The translations under genes and the position numbers were made by a program. This document shows, in pieces, positions 9,009 through 17,250 of a stretch of DNA of 64,000 nt. Numbering within the stretch: the stretch's first letter is position 1; every line of letters starts with the position of its first letter. The notes below the pieces were generated by a model, which was given only the letters and a program-made list of their open reading frames with translations, did no database searches and was not told the DNA's origin. This stretch comes from Porphyromonas canoris (GTDB lineage Bacteria; Bacteroidota; Bacteroidia; Bacteroidales; Porphyromonadaceae), in NCBI RefSeq assembly GCF_000769115.1, contig NZ_JQZV01000013.1, forward strand, positions 897,027 to 961,026, read 5' to 3'.

Positions 9009-10458
9009 ACGTCTCCTTTACGTTCGTGAGCTCTTTATTCAGCTGACGACGTCCCGACACAATATCGTTGTATGCGCTTGGGCCGGATATGCAACCACCT
9101 TCACAGGTCATTACTTCTATGAATTGTCCCGGAGCTTTCTTTGTTTTAGCATAGCTGCGGAGCATTGTGATATTCTTCTTATTAAGGTCTGCCACTTCTA
9201 TGCCATTGACCTTATCGGCATTTTTGCCCAGATACGCTTTTACGGCACCCATTACACCTCCATTCAGTGCAAAGCCATGTGCTTCACGTACAGAGTTAAA
9301 TGCCATCTTGTAAGCAGGAGCTTGTTGAAGCTCTATGTCCATTCCTTTGAAGATAGCACCCACTTCCTCAAATGTCAGGATCATATCCACCTCTTCGTCT
9401 CTGCGTATCTCTTGACGCTTACCGATACAAGGACCTACAAACACGATCTTGGCGTTCGGATATTTTTTGCGTGCAATACGTGCAGTGTAGTACATGGGCG
9501 ATCCGGTGGACGAAACGAATGGCTTCATTTCCGGAATATGTTTGTTCACCAACTCTATATAGGATGGACAGCAAGAAGTAGTCATGAAGGGTTGTCCCTC
9601 TTCAAGTTTTTCGAGAAGTTCGTGAGCCTCGTTGCTTGTGGTATCCATTGCTCCTTGAGCTACTTCTACAACATCGGTGAAGCCGATCTGTTTGAATGCT
9701 CCGTAAACCTGATCTATGGTTGTCTTGAACTGACCGAGTATGGACGGAGCGATGATGGCAATGACCTCTTCACCCTTACGGATGCTTTGAAGCACATCAA
9801 AGGTCTGGGATATTTCAAAGATAGCACCAAACGGGCAGGCGTTCAGACACTTTCCGCAGTATATACACTTGCTTTCGTCTATATGTTCTACACCATACTC
9901 ATCTTTTGAAATGGCTTTTACCGGACAAGCTTCTTCGCAAGGAACGGGAATGTAAACGATAGCGTGATAGGGGCAAGACTTATGACATATACCGCAACTC
10001 ACGCACGTGTCGTGGTTGATTTGTGCCTGTCCGTTTTTTTGAAAGCTGATGGAGTCTTTCGGACAGTTGGTATAGCAGCTTCGAGCCACGCATCCCCGAC
10101 AGAGGTTAGAGACTTCATAGTTGATCTGTACACAGGATGTACACGCTTCGTCTATGACACACATCAGGTTCTCTTTGTTTGGAGCTTCACGCTCAAGAGC
10201 CTTCTTTGCGTACTTGGAAAGCATATCCACTTCGCTCTCTTCATCCGTCATATCGAAGCCGAGCAGTGGAAAACATTTATACTTCCACACAGCGCGCTCT
10301 TTATGAGGGCAACACCTTCCAAGTACTTTCGACCTTCGAGGGGAAAATTCAATAGGAAGGTAGTCTATTTTTTCTACGAGCTGTCCCTCTTTCCATAGCT
10401 TGACAAGAGTTGCCAGAAGCTTATGTCGGACAATCATTACATTGTTGGTGTAGGCCAT
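8992..10458 (-). CDS. [FeFe]-hydrogenase catalytic subunit, ferredoxin-like domains fused
   Basis: Catalyses reversible H2 formation. The start at 10458 (MAYTNN) is preferred over an in-frame ATG 81 nt upstream, which would overlap the promoter. Of 488 residues, 100-215 carry cysteine clusters for several [4Fe-4S] centres (for example C152-x2-C-x2-C-x3-CP and C198-x2-C-x2-C-x3-CP). The H-cluster domain has L1 TSCCP at 294-298, L2 GPC at 342-344 and L3 TCEGGC at 451-456. The L2/L3 variants (GPC-x-GK and TCEGGCISGP) look like the less studied group B-type enzymes rather than the CpI type. That grouping is inference. No diaphorase subunits are adjacent, so ferredoxin is the likely partner. Confidence 0.93.
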   Translation of the reverse strand: MAYTNNVMIVRHKLLATLVKLWKEGQLVEKIDYLPIEFSPRRSKVLGRCCPHKERAVWKYKCFPLLGFDMTDEESEVDMLSKYAKKALEREAPNKENLMCVIDEACTSCVQINYEVSNLCRGCVARSCYTNCPKDSISFQKNGQAQINHDTCVSCGICHKSCPYHAIVYIPVPCEEACPVKAISKDEYGVEHIDESKCIYCGKCLNACPFGAIFEISQTFDVLQSIRKGEEVIAIIAPSILGQFKTTIDQVYGAFKQIGFTDVVEVAQGAMDTTSNEAHELLEKLEEGQPFMTTSCCPSYIELVNKHIPEMKPFVSSTGSPMYYTARIARKKYPNAKIVFVGPCIGKRQEIRRDEEVDMILTFEEVGAIFKGMDIELQQAPAYKMAFNSVREAHGFALNGGVMGAVKAYLGKNADKVNGIEVADLNKKNITMLRSYAKTKKAPGQFIEVMTCEGGCISGPSAYNDIVSGRRQLNKELTNVKETYADNN

Positions 10459-10510
10459 ACTATAGAGATGTTGTAATAGAGATATATATAAATAATCTGC
10501 TTTTGCGCCA

Positions 10511-10541
10511 CAAAGATAAGCCCAAAAGTGATATGACACAA
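10511..10541 (-). promoter_or_regulatory. promoter of the hydrogenase operon
   Basis: On the minus strand TTG (10541-10539), 20 nt, then TATCTTTG (10518-10511). It lies about 50 bp upstream of the hydrogenase start chosen. Confidence 0.75.
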
Positions 10542-10558
10542 CTATTTCGTAACTCTTT

Positions 10559-10941
10559 TTAGAACTAAAAGCTATAATTCCATTTTATATAGCTTAAATC
10601 TGATAAGAGAGTGGCCGGATTTATCTCTTTTTTGGAGGGAGCTTTTATATAAAAATGGAGGGCTCTATCCTCCGGGACAAAGGGGACGTTTTTTGAAGAT
10701 TTTACTCTCCAATTCTTGTTTTTAATGTTTATTTGTCTGTATATCAATAGGATATGAAATGTCCCGAATTTCGGAACTTTTCTCCTCTTGATCGGTTTTA
10801 TGCCCCATTTTCGAGTTAATAGAGGTGAAATTTAAGAGGTCTAATTGTGATGAATTCTTAATAAAGAAATTGTGCCAAAAAGCCCATTTTTCGGGTAGAA
10901 ACAGGTAAGTTGTTGGATATTAGCGCAATGACTGAAATTTC
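10559..10941. other. intergenic, no gene recognised
   Basis: AT-rich spacer between the divergent hydrogenase operon and parC. A 60-codon minus-strand open frame (10565-10747) has no recognisable features and is not called. Confidence 0.6.
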
Positions 10942-11094
10942 TAAACACGTTAATTGAATCCGGTAAACGTGTTTAATGAAATCAGTAAACGTGTTCATTG
11001 AAAAATTAAACACGTTAAGCCGACAAAATATGCTCGTTTAGCATTTTGGCTTAACGAGTATCGGAAATTGTGTTAATAAAACGGAGCGGATTTA
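10942..11094. repeat. degenerate 22-bp tandem repeat with AAACACGTT cores
   Basis: Cores begin at 10942 (TAAACACGTTAA), 10964 (TAAACGTGTTTA), 10986 (TAAACGTGTTCA), 11007 (TAAACACGTTAA), 11029 (TATGCTCGTTTA), 11051 (TTAACGAGTATC) and perhaps 11073. Spacing is 22 bp with one 21. The core is nearly self-complementary, and the 9-10 bp between cores are not conserved. It lies 325-475 bp upstream of parC. Confidence 0.8.
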
Positions 11095-11417
11095 ACAATT
11101 CGGTCGTGCTCTGAAAACGACTCTTCCGATCAAAATAGAGAGAGCGAAAAAAGTGAGCATTTTTCGGGATGGAATATATAAAAATGACGTTTGTAAAAGC
11201 TCTTATTTTGCTCCAAAAAGAAGATTAAAAAAATCATCCCTCAAGAGTGTAATTTTGGTTTTTTGTATATGTCCTCAATCTTTGTTTTAGTGATCAAGTT
11301 TTCTTTGCCGTAGTATGGTAAAAAATGCACCTCTTGTATCCTGTCCGGAAAGCAATAAATAGAAAGAGGAAAAAGTTGTATCTTTGCTTAGATTGTACCG
11401 ATACATCATGAGAGTAT

Positions 11418-14084
11418 ATGAGTAGTATAGAAATAGAAGAATATACAGAGTATCCGGAAGAGTCGCAGCGAGTCTCTTCATCGGGATCAACCTATGTCCT
11501 TACCGGGATGTATAAGTCGTGGTTTGTCAACTACGCTTCTTATGTCATACTGGAACGAGCCGTGCCTCACATTGCGGATGGCTTAAAGCCTGTTCAGCGT
11601 CGTATTCTTTATACGATGTCTCAGATGGATGATAGACTCATAAAGGTGGCAAACATCGTGGGATTCTCTATGCAGCTTCACCCGCATGGCGATGCAAGTA
11701 TATCGGATGCCCTGGTACAGCTCGGTCAGAAAGATATTCTTATCCAGTGTCAAGGTAACTGGGGGAATATTCTTACAGGGGATGGTGCTGCCGCAGCACG
11801 TTATATAGAGGCTCGTCTGACTCCGTTTGCAAAAGAGGTGCTATTCAGTCCGAAAATAACGGAATACCGTCCATCCTATGATGGAGCCAATAAAGAGCCG
11901 GTACGTCTGCCTGTGAAGTTTCCTCTCTTATTGGCACAAGGCGTGGAGGGTATAGCAGTCGGTCTCTCATCCAAGATACTGCCACACAATGTTTCGGAAA
12001 TACTTCAGGCTTGTATCTCTCACCTGAAAGGGGAGACTTTCAGGCTGTATCCGGACTTTCAGACCGGCGGACACATAGATGTCTCAAAGTATAACGACGG
12101 CGAACGAGGGGGCAACGTAAAAGTGCGTGCCAATATCATAAAGAAAGACTCTAAGACTCTTGTCATAGACGAACTGCCGTTCGGAAAGACCACTTCTTCA
12201 CTTATAGACTCCATACTTAAAGCCAACGAAAGAGGTAAGATCCGGATACGAAAGGTGGATGATAAGACCTCCGAAAAGGCCAATATAGAGATTCAGCTGG
12301 CTCCCGGAACATCGAGCGATAAGACAATAGATGCCCTTTACGCATTTACAGACTGTGAGATAAGCATCTCTCCAAACTGCTGTGTGATAAAGGATGATAA
12401 GCCCGTCTTTGTCTCCGTATCGGATGTTTTGAAGGATAATGTGGAGCGTACCAAAAATCATCTTCATGCCGAACTTCAAGTGGAATACGATGAGCTGAGA
12501 GAGAAGCATCTTTTTGCATATTTGGAGCAGCTGTTCATCAAGAAGAGGGTGTACAAGGATAAGAAGTTTGAAGAGGCTAAAAGCACCGAAGAGGCTGTGG
12601 CTTACATCCGAACCGCATTGGCTAAAGAGCTTAAGGATCTTGTACGTCCCGTAACGGATGAAGACCTTAAGAGGCTGCTGGAAATCCGCATGGCAAGGAT
12701 TCTGCGCTTTAATGAAGAGAAGAATCAGATACTGCTGGAGTCTCTTTTGAAAGAGATGGAACTAGTTCGGTACAGGATGGATCACATTGTGGAATATACG
12801 ATAGAGTGGTGCTCTTCCTTGTTGGAAAAGTATGGCGCAAAGTATCCACGTCGTACCAAAGTGCGCAGTTTTGATACCATAGAAGCATCCAAAGTGGTAG
12901 AGAAGAACGAGAAGCTCTATGTCAACAGGCAAGAGGGCTTTATCGGAACCGCTTTGAAGAAAGATGAGTTCGTTTGTAACATTTCGGATATAGACGATAT
13001 CATAGTCTTCTTTAAGGATGCAAGGTATATCATCACTAAGGTTGCGGAAAAGGCTTTTGTAGGGAAAGATATTATTCACGTAGCCCGTTTTGTGAAGAAT
13101 GATAAGCGGACGGTCTACAACACGATCCATAGAGAGGGAAAGCATGGACACTATTTCATCAAACGTTTTAGTGTAACCTCTTTCATGAGAGATAGGGACT
13201 ATCCCGTGGGATATGGAGGAGAGGGATCCAAGTTTGTTTACTTCTCCGCCAATCCTAATGGAGAAGCCGAGACGGTAAGAGTAGTACTCAAGCCGAAGCC
13301 CAGTCAGCGTCAGCTGGTATTTGAGAAAGACTTTTCCTCTATCCGGATTATGGGACGCTCATCGAGAGGATACCTGCTTACAAAAGGGGATGTACACAAG
13401 ATCGTATTGAAGCAAAAGGGTGTATCCACTCTTGGAGGCAGAATGGTCTGGTTCGATCATGATGTCAATAGAATCAACTATGACGAACGAGGAGCTTTCT
13501 TGGGTGAGTTTTTCCCTGAAGACAAGATATTGGTCATCCGTCAGAATGGGGAGACATACACTACTTCATTTAGCGACACGAATCACTTTGAAAACGATAT
13601 ATTCATCATAGAGAAGTATGATCCGAACAAGGTTTGGACGTTGATCTATTTCGATTCGGAGCAAGGATACACCTATATTAAACGCTTCCAAGTTGAAGAT
13701 TCTGCAAAAAGAGAAAACATCTTGGGCGATGGCTGTGAGATGATAACCCTTTCCGATGAACCTTATCCTCTGTTTGAAGTCTCTTTCAAAGGAAAAGATC
13801 AGCACCGCCTTCCGATAGTCATAGATGTGGAGGAGTATATTGCTGTGAAAGGTATCAGAGCTAAAGGTAAGCGTTTGAGTACCTTTGAAGTGGGAGATAT
13901 AGAAGAGAAGGAGGGAAGAAAAGTAGAGGTCGCAACTGAAGACGAAGAGGTTTTGAGCTTGGAAGATTCGCCATCGAATGACAATGAAGAGTTTATGGAG
14001 ACCAATCGTCTTCTTGGAGAGGCTACCGGGATGAAGAGTATTCCTTTTGGTAATGAAACGGAAGAGATGGAGGTGGAAGAATGA
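11418..14084 (+). CDS. parC: DNA topoisomerase IV subunit A
   Basis: Breakage-reunion subunit for decatenating daughter chromosomes. 888 residues. The catalytic tyrosine is Y129, after R128 in AAARYIEARLT, and the quinolone-determining region is HPHGDASISDALV at 88-100. The opening segment (GMYKSWFVNYASYVI) and length match Bacteroidetes ParC rather than GyrA. A six-bladed C-terminal domain and an acidic tail follow. A -7 box TATCTTTG lies at 11379-11386. Its stop overlaps the next gene by 4 bp. Confidence 0.92.
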   Translation: MSSIEIEEYTEYPEESQRVSSSGSTYVLTGMYKSWFVNYASYVILERAVPHIADGLKPVQRRILYTMSQMDDRLIKVANIVGFSMQLHPHGDASISDALVQLGQKDILIQCQGNWGNILTGDGAAAARYIEARLTPFAKEVLFSPKITEYRPSYDGANKEPVRLPVKFPLLLAQGVEGIAVGLSSKILPHNVSEILQACISHLKGETFRLYPDFQTGGHIDVSKYNDGERGGNVKVRANIIKKDSKTLVIDELPFGKTTSSLIDSILKANERGKIRIRKVDDKTSEKANIEIQLAPGTSSDKTIDALYAFTDCEISISPNCCVIKDDKPVFVSVSDVLKDNVERTKNHLHAELQVEYDELREKHLFAYLEQLFIKKRVYKDKKFEEAKSTEEAVAYIRTALAKELKDLVRPVTDEDLKRLLEIRMARILRFNEEKNQILLESLLKEMELVRYRMDHIVEYTIEWCSSLLEKYGAKYPRRTKVRSFDTIEASKVVEKNEKLYVNRQEGFIGTALKKDEFVCNISDIDDIIVFFKDARYIITKVAEKAFVGKDIIHVARFVKNDKRTVYNTIHREGKHGHYFIKRFSVTSFMRDRDYPVGYGGEGSKFVYFSANPNGEAETVRVVLKPKPSQRQLVFEKDFSSIRIMGRSSRGYLLTKGDVHKIVLKQKGVSTLGGRMVWFDHDVNRINYDERGAFLGEFFPEDKILVIRQNGETYTTSFSDTNHFENDIFIIEKYDPNKVWTLIYFDSEQGYTYIKRFQVEDSAKRENILGDGCEMITLSDEPYPLFEVSFKGKDQHRLPIVIDVEEYIAVKGIRAKGKRLSTFEVGDIEEKEGRKVEVATEDEEVLSLEDSPSNDNEEFMETNRLLGEATGMKSIPFGNETEEMEVEE

Positions 14085-15037
14085 AAAAGTTTGTGCAAAT
14101 CCATATCATCGGATTGCTTTGCTGTTTGGCTTTTCCGGCTATGGCTCAGAAAGACTCCGTTCAGACATCAACACCCAAGAAGAGTGCCTTTTCAGAAGTG
14201 ATGAATAGGGCTTTACATAGGATCTATGTGGGAGAGCCTTTCTCGGAGTTTGATCCTCTTCCCACAACTCACAGTAGGCGATTCCTCACAATCGGAATAG
14301 GGCAGGCATTGGATGATTATCTTTCTCCCATTCCTCACGACGGCATATTCTTTAAGCTGAAAAGAGAGGGATACAAGAGAGAGAGGCAGGATTGGTTGCA
14401 TATCGGATCTTGGCAATCTCTGATGGATATTCATGCGGCTCTCTATCGCAATCCCGTAAATGGTTCGGGTATGCAGTTTTTGCAGTTTGATGGAGCATTC
14501 GGACCGGCATGGAATCTTTTGGAAAAGAAGTGGTTGAAATGGGATTTGGCTCTAATGGGAAATCTTGTTTTGGGTTCTACCATAAAGTCAGCCAATACCA
14601 ACAATGTATTCAACCTAAAACTCTCTGCCGGTTTAGACTTAGCCACAGGAGTGCTTTTCCCCATAAAGATAAAGGAGTACAAAATGTTTCTCCATTACAG
14701 GGCACAACTCTCTGCGCTTCATCTAACTTTTCATCCGGGTTATGGGCAGCCTTATTATGACTATATTGGAGGAGAGAATGGTGCACCACTCAAGTTTTAT
14801 CTCACTCAACCATGGAACAGATTGAGGGTAAAGCAGATGATTACGGCAGACATTCCGTTTGCTCACTCTACTCTGATATTGGGATTTGAGCATGGATATA
14901 CCAATATGAGGCTGAATAACAGAAAGTTCAGAGAACTTTATTTTGGCTTGGTTTTGGGATATTCTTTCGACTATTTTAAGTTGAGCGGATCGCGCAGTAT
15001 CAGAACTGATCGGATAGATAAAAGTTTTCACTTCTAA
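14081..15037 (+). CDS. exported beta-rich protein, probable outer-membrane barrel
   Basis: 318 residues with a signal peptide (cleavage near PAMAQ, residue 22-23). The rest alternates hydrophobic and polar residues, with many aromatic strand ends (for example WDLALMGNLVLGST, ELYFGLVLGYSF), and it ends with an aromatic residue (HF), as outer-membrane barrels do. ATGA overlap with parC suggests co-expression. I cannot assign a family with confidence; a DUF3316-type protein is possible. Confidence 0.7.
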   Translation: MKKFVQIHIIGLLCCLAFPAMAQKDSVQTSTPKKSAFSEVMNRALHRIYVGEPFSEFDPLPTTHSRRFLTIGIGQALDDYLSPIPHDGIFFKLKREGYKRERQDWLHIGSWQSLMDIHAALYRNPVNGSGMQFLQFDGAFGPAWNLLEKKWLKWDLALMGNLVLGSTIKSANTNNVFNLKLSAGLDLATGVLFPIKIKEYKMFLHYRAQLSALHLTFHPGYGQPYYDYIGGENGAPLKFYLTQPWNRLRVKQMITADIPFAHSTLILGFEHGYTNMRLNNRKFRELYFGLVLGYSFDYFKLSGSRSIRTDRIDKSFHF

Positions 15038-15051
15038 AAATACAGGAAATC

Positions 15052-16086
15052 ATGAAGAGGTTTGGTGGTATAGCCATTGCAATATTGCTGTTTTTCCTCC
15101 CTTCTTGCAAGAAGATTGAGGTAGAAAATTCAGGGAATCAGCAGGAAAACTTTGAGGCTCTTTGGAATATCTTGAATGATAATTACTGCTATTTTGAAGA
15201 GAAGAATATAGACTGGGATGCCATAAAAATGGAGTATCAGAGCCGTTTGAATGCAAAAAAACTGACGACCCTTGAGTTTTTTGATCTGCTTTCGGATATG
15301 ATAAGAGAGCTGAAAGATGGGCATTGTAATCTGATCTCATTTTTTGATCGAGGAAATTACACGTGGACTAATCCCAATGGAGAGGAGTCGTTGGACCCTG
15401 CTTTAAGAAAAATCTATCTGGGAGATAAGTACAGAGTATCTCACGGAATGATCTATACAAAAATAAAGTCATCATCAGCTATTGACGATGGCAATAAGGA
15501 TATAGGATATATCATCTATCCAAGTTTTATGAACTCACTCGGAGAGATGCAGTTTCTTTCCATTTACTTTAGTGACTGTAAGGGGGTCATAATAGATCTC
15601 AGAGGAAACGGAGGAGGCTTGGTAACCAATTCGGATATACTTCTCTCTTATTTTCTCTCTCAGAAAACATTGGTCGGGTACACGAAGTACAAGAAAAGCA
15701 ACAAGAGGGGAGATTATTCCGATCCTCGCCCTCAATTTGTTTCTCCTTACGGACAGAATGCTTTTTGGAGAGATATTCCCATTGTTGTACTTCAAGATGC
15801 CGGCAGTTATAGCGCAACGAATGACTTTCTGTACAAAGCCGTCTATGAGGAGAATATTACGACAGTGGGACTTAGATCCGGAGGAGGTGCAGGTCTGCCT
15901 GCAATGGCAGAATTGCCCAACGGATGGCGAGTGAGATATTCTACTGCTGCCGGACTGGACAGAAAGTTTCTCTCCCATGAACAGGGAATAGAACCGGAAG
16001 TGCGAATGTCTCTTAGTGGATCTAAGGATAGAGATGATATTATAGAGAAAGGTATTGAGATAATCTATTCAAAATGGAATTTATGA
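15052..16086 (+). CDS. S41-family (C-terminal-processing-type) peptidase lipoprotein
   Basis: 344 residues. Lipobox with Cys19 (FLPSCKK), so lipid-anchored in the envelope. A helical N-terminal region (TRI-like) is followed by the S41 core: DLRGNGGG at 182-189 and GSYSATN at 251-257, where S254 is the likely nucleophile. The usual SA-x-E signature reads SATN here. No clear PDZ domain is visible. Its stop overlaps the next start (ATGA). Substrate unknown. Confidence 0.85.
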   Translation: MKRFGGIAIAILLFFLPSCKKIEVENSGNQQENFEALWNILNDNYCYFEEKNIDWDAIKMEYQSRLNAKKLTTLEFFDLLSDMIRELKDGHCNLISFFDRGNYTWTNPNGEESLDPALRKIYLGDKYRVSHGMIYTKIKSSSAIDDGNKDIGYIIYPSFMNSLGEMQFLSIYFSDCKGVIIDLRGNGGGLVTNSDILLSYFLSQKTLVGYTKYKKSNKRGDYSDPRPQFVSPYGQNAFWRDIPIVVLQDAGSYSATNDFLYKAVYEENITTVGLRSGGGAGLPAMAELPNGWRVRYSTAAGLDRKFLSHEQGIEPEVRMSLSGSKDRDDIIEKGIEIIYSKWNL

Positions 16087-16412
16087 GCAATAATGATAAC
16101 AACCCACTGCTAATGCAAGAAGAAGAGATCGTACGTATGCTTAAAACAGTATATGATCCGGAGATTCCGGTGAATGTGTATGATCTTGGATTGATATACG
16201 ATATAGATATACAGGATAACGGACATGTAGTGGTTACGATGACGCTAACCGCTCCCAACTGTCCCGCTGCGGACTTCATTATGGAAGATGTCAAGATGAA
16301 GGTGGAGAGCGTTAAAGGAATTAACGAGGTTACTATAAATCTGACCTTTGAACCGGAATGGTCTAAGGAGATGATGAGTGAAGAGGCTCTGTTGGAGCTT
16401 GGATTCTTATAA
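16083..16412 (+). CDS. MIP18/DUF59 family Fe-S assembly protein (SufT/PaaD-like)
   Basis: 109 residues with the family signatures DPEIPVNVYDLGLIY (25-39) and a conserved Cys60 in TAPNCPAAD. Members act in maturation of iron-sulfur proteins; the target is not evident here. The start at 16083 forms an ATGA overlap with the upstream gene; an ATG 9 nt earlier is an alternative. The stop overlaps the lpxH start by one base (TAATG). Confidence 0.88.
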   Translation: MSNNDNNPLLMQEEEIVRMLKTVYDPEIPVNVYDLGLIYDIDIQDNGHVVVTMTLTAPNCPAADFIMEDVKMKVESVKGINEVTINLTFEPEWSKEMMSEEALLELGFL

Positions 16413-17230
16413 TGACAGACTCAGGTATCACATCATATAGCATACCATCCGGGAAAGCGGTATATTTCTTTTCGGATGTCCACTTGGGATCGCCTTTTCA
16501 TAAAGATCCCGTAGCATTGGAACGCCATCTGGTTCAGTGGTTAAGATCTATTGAGCAGGATGCTTGTATGCTTGTGATGCTGGGAGATATTTTTGATTAC
16601 TGGTTTGAGTATAGAGACGTTGTACCAAGAGGGTTTACTCGTTTCTTGGGACAGATTGCACGAATGTCTGATCTCGGCATAGAGATTCACTTTTTTACGG
16701 GGAATCATGATATTTGGAGTTTTGGGTATCTGGAGCAGGAACTTGGAGTGAAACTCCATACAAGTAGCTGGGAATGTCTGATAGAAGGAAAAAGATTCCT
16801 TATGGCTCATGGCGATGAGTATGATTACAGATCCAAAGGCTTCAGAGTGATCAGATCTGTATTCCACAACAAGTTTTGTCAAAAGCTTTATGCTTCTATT
16901 CATCCCAGGTGGGCTGTCGGTTTGGCTCACTCATGGTCCAATTATAGCAGAAGAAAAGGAGTAGAAAAAAGATATGGAGATGATGCAGACTTTGTGGATG
17001 AGCAAAATAACTATCTCATATCTTGGACTAAAAAATATTTGACCGAAGCAAAAGAAAGTCATCAAAAGCCCGATTTTTTTATCTTTGGACATCTACACAT
17101 GCTTGTGGATCTGATGCTTCCCGAACAAAAAAGAGTCGTTATATTGGGGGATTGGATTAAGTTCCACTCGTATGCCAAATGGGATGGTAAACAATTCTCT
17201 TTGAATATCTATGAAGAGGACGAGATATAA
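16412..17230 (+). CDS. lpxH: UDP-2,3-diacylglucosamine diphosphatase
   Basis: Lipid A biosynthesis: cleaves UDP-2,3-diacylglucosamine to lipid X and UMP at the inner membrane. 272 residues with the calcineurin-like set DVHLG (22-26), GDIFDYWFEY (58-67), GNHD (97-100), HGDEYD (133-138) and GHLHM near 227. GDIFDYWFEY is typical of LpxH. It is coupled to the DUF59 gene and followed after 20 bp by uvrB. Confidence 0.93.
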   Translation: MTDSGITSYSIPSGKAVYFFSDVHLGSPFHKDPVALERHLVQWLRSIEQDACMLVMLGDIFDYWFEYRDVVPRGFTRFLGQIARMSDLGIEIHFFTGNHDIWSFGYLEQELGVKLHTSSWECLIEGKRFLMAHGDEYDYRSKGFRVIRSVFHNKFCQKLYASIHPRWAVGLAHSWSNYSRRKGVEKRYGDDADFVDEQNNYLISWTKKYLTEAKESHQKPDFFIFGHLHMLVDLMLPEQKRVVILGDWIKFHSYAKWDGKQFSLNIYEEDEI

Positions 17231-17250
17231 ATGATATAAAGAGTAGAGAA

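Noticed and set aside
10565-10747. 60-codon minus-strand frame upstream of the hydrogenase operon
   Set aside because: No recognisable domain, promoter or conservation signal.
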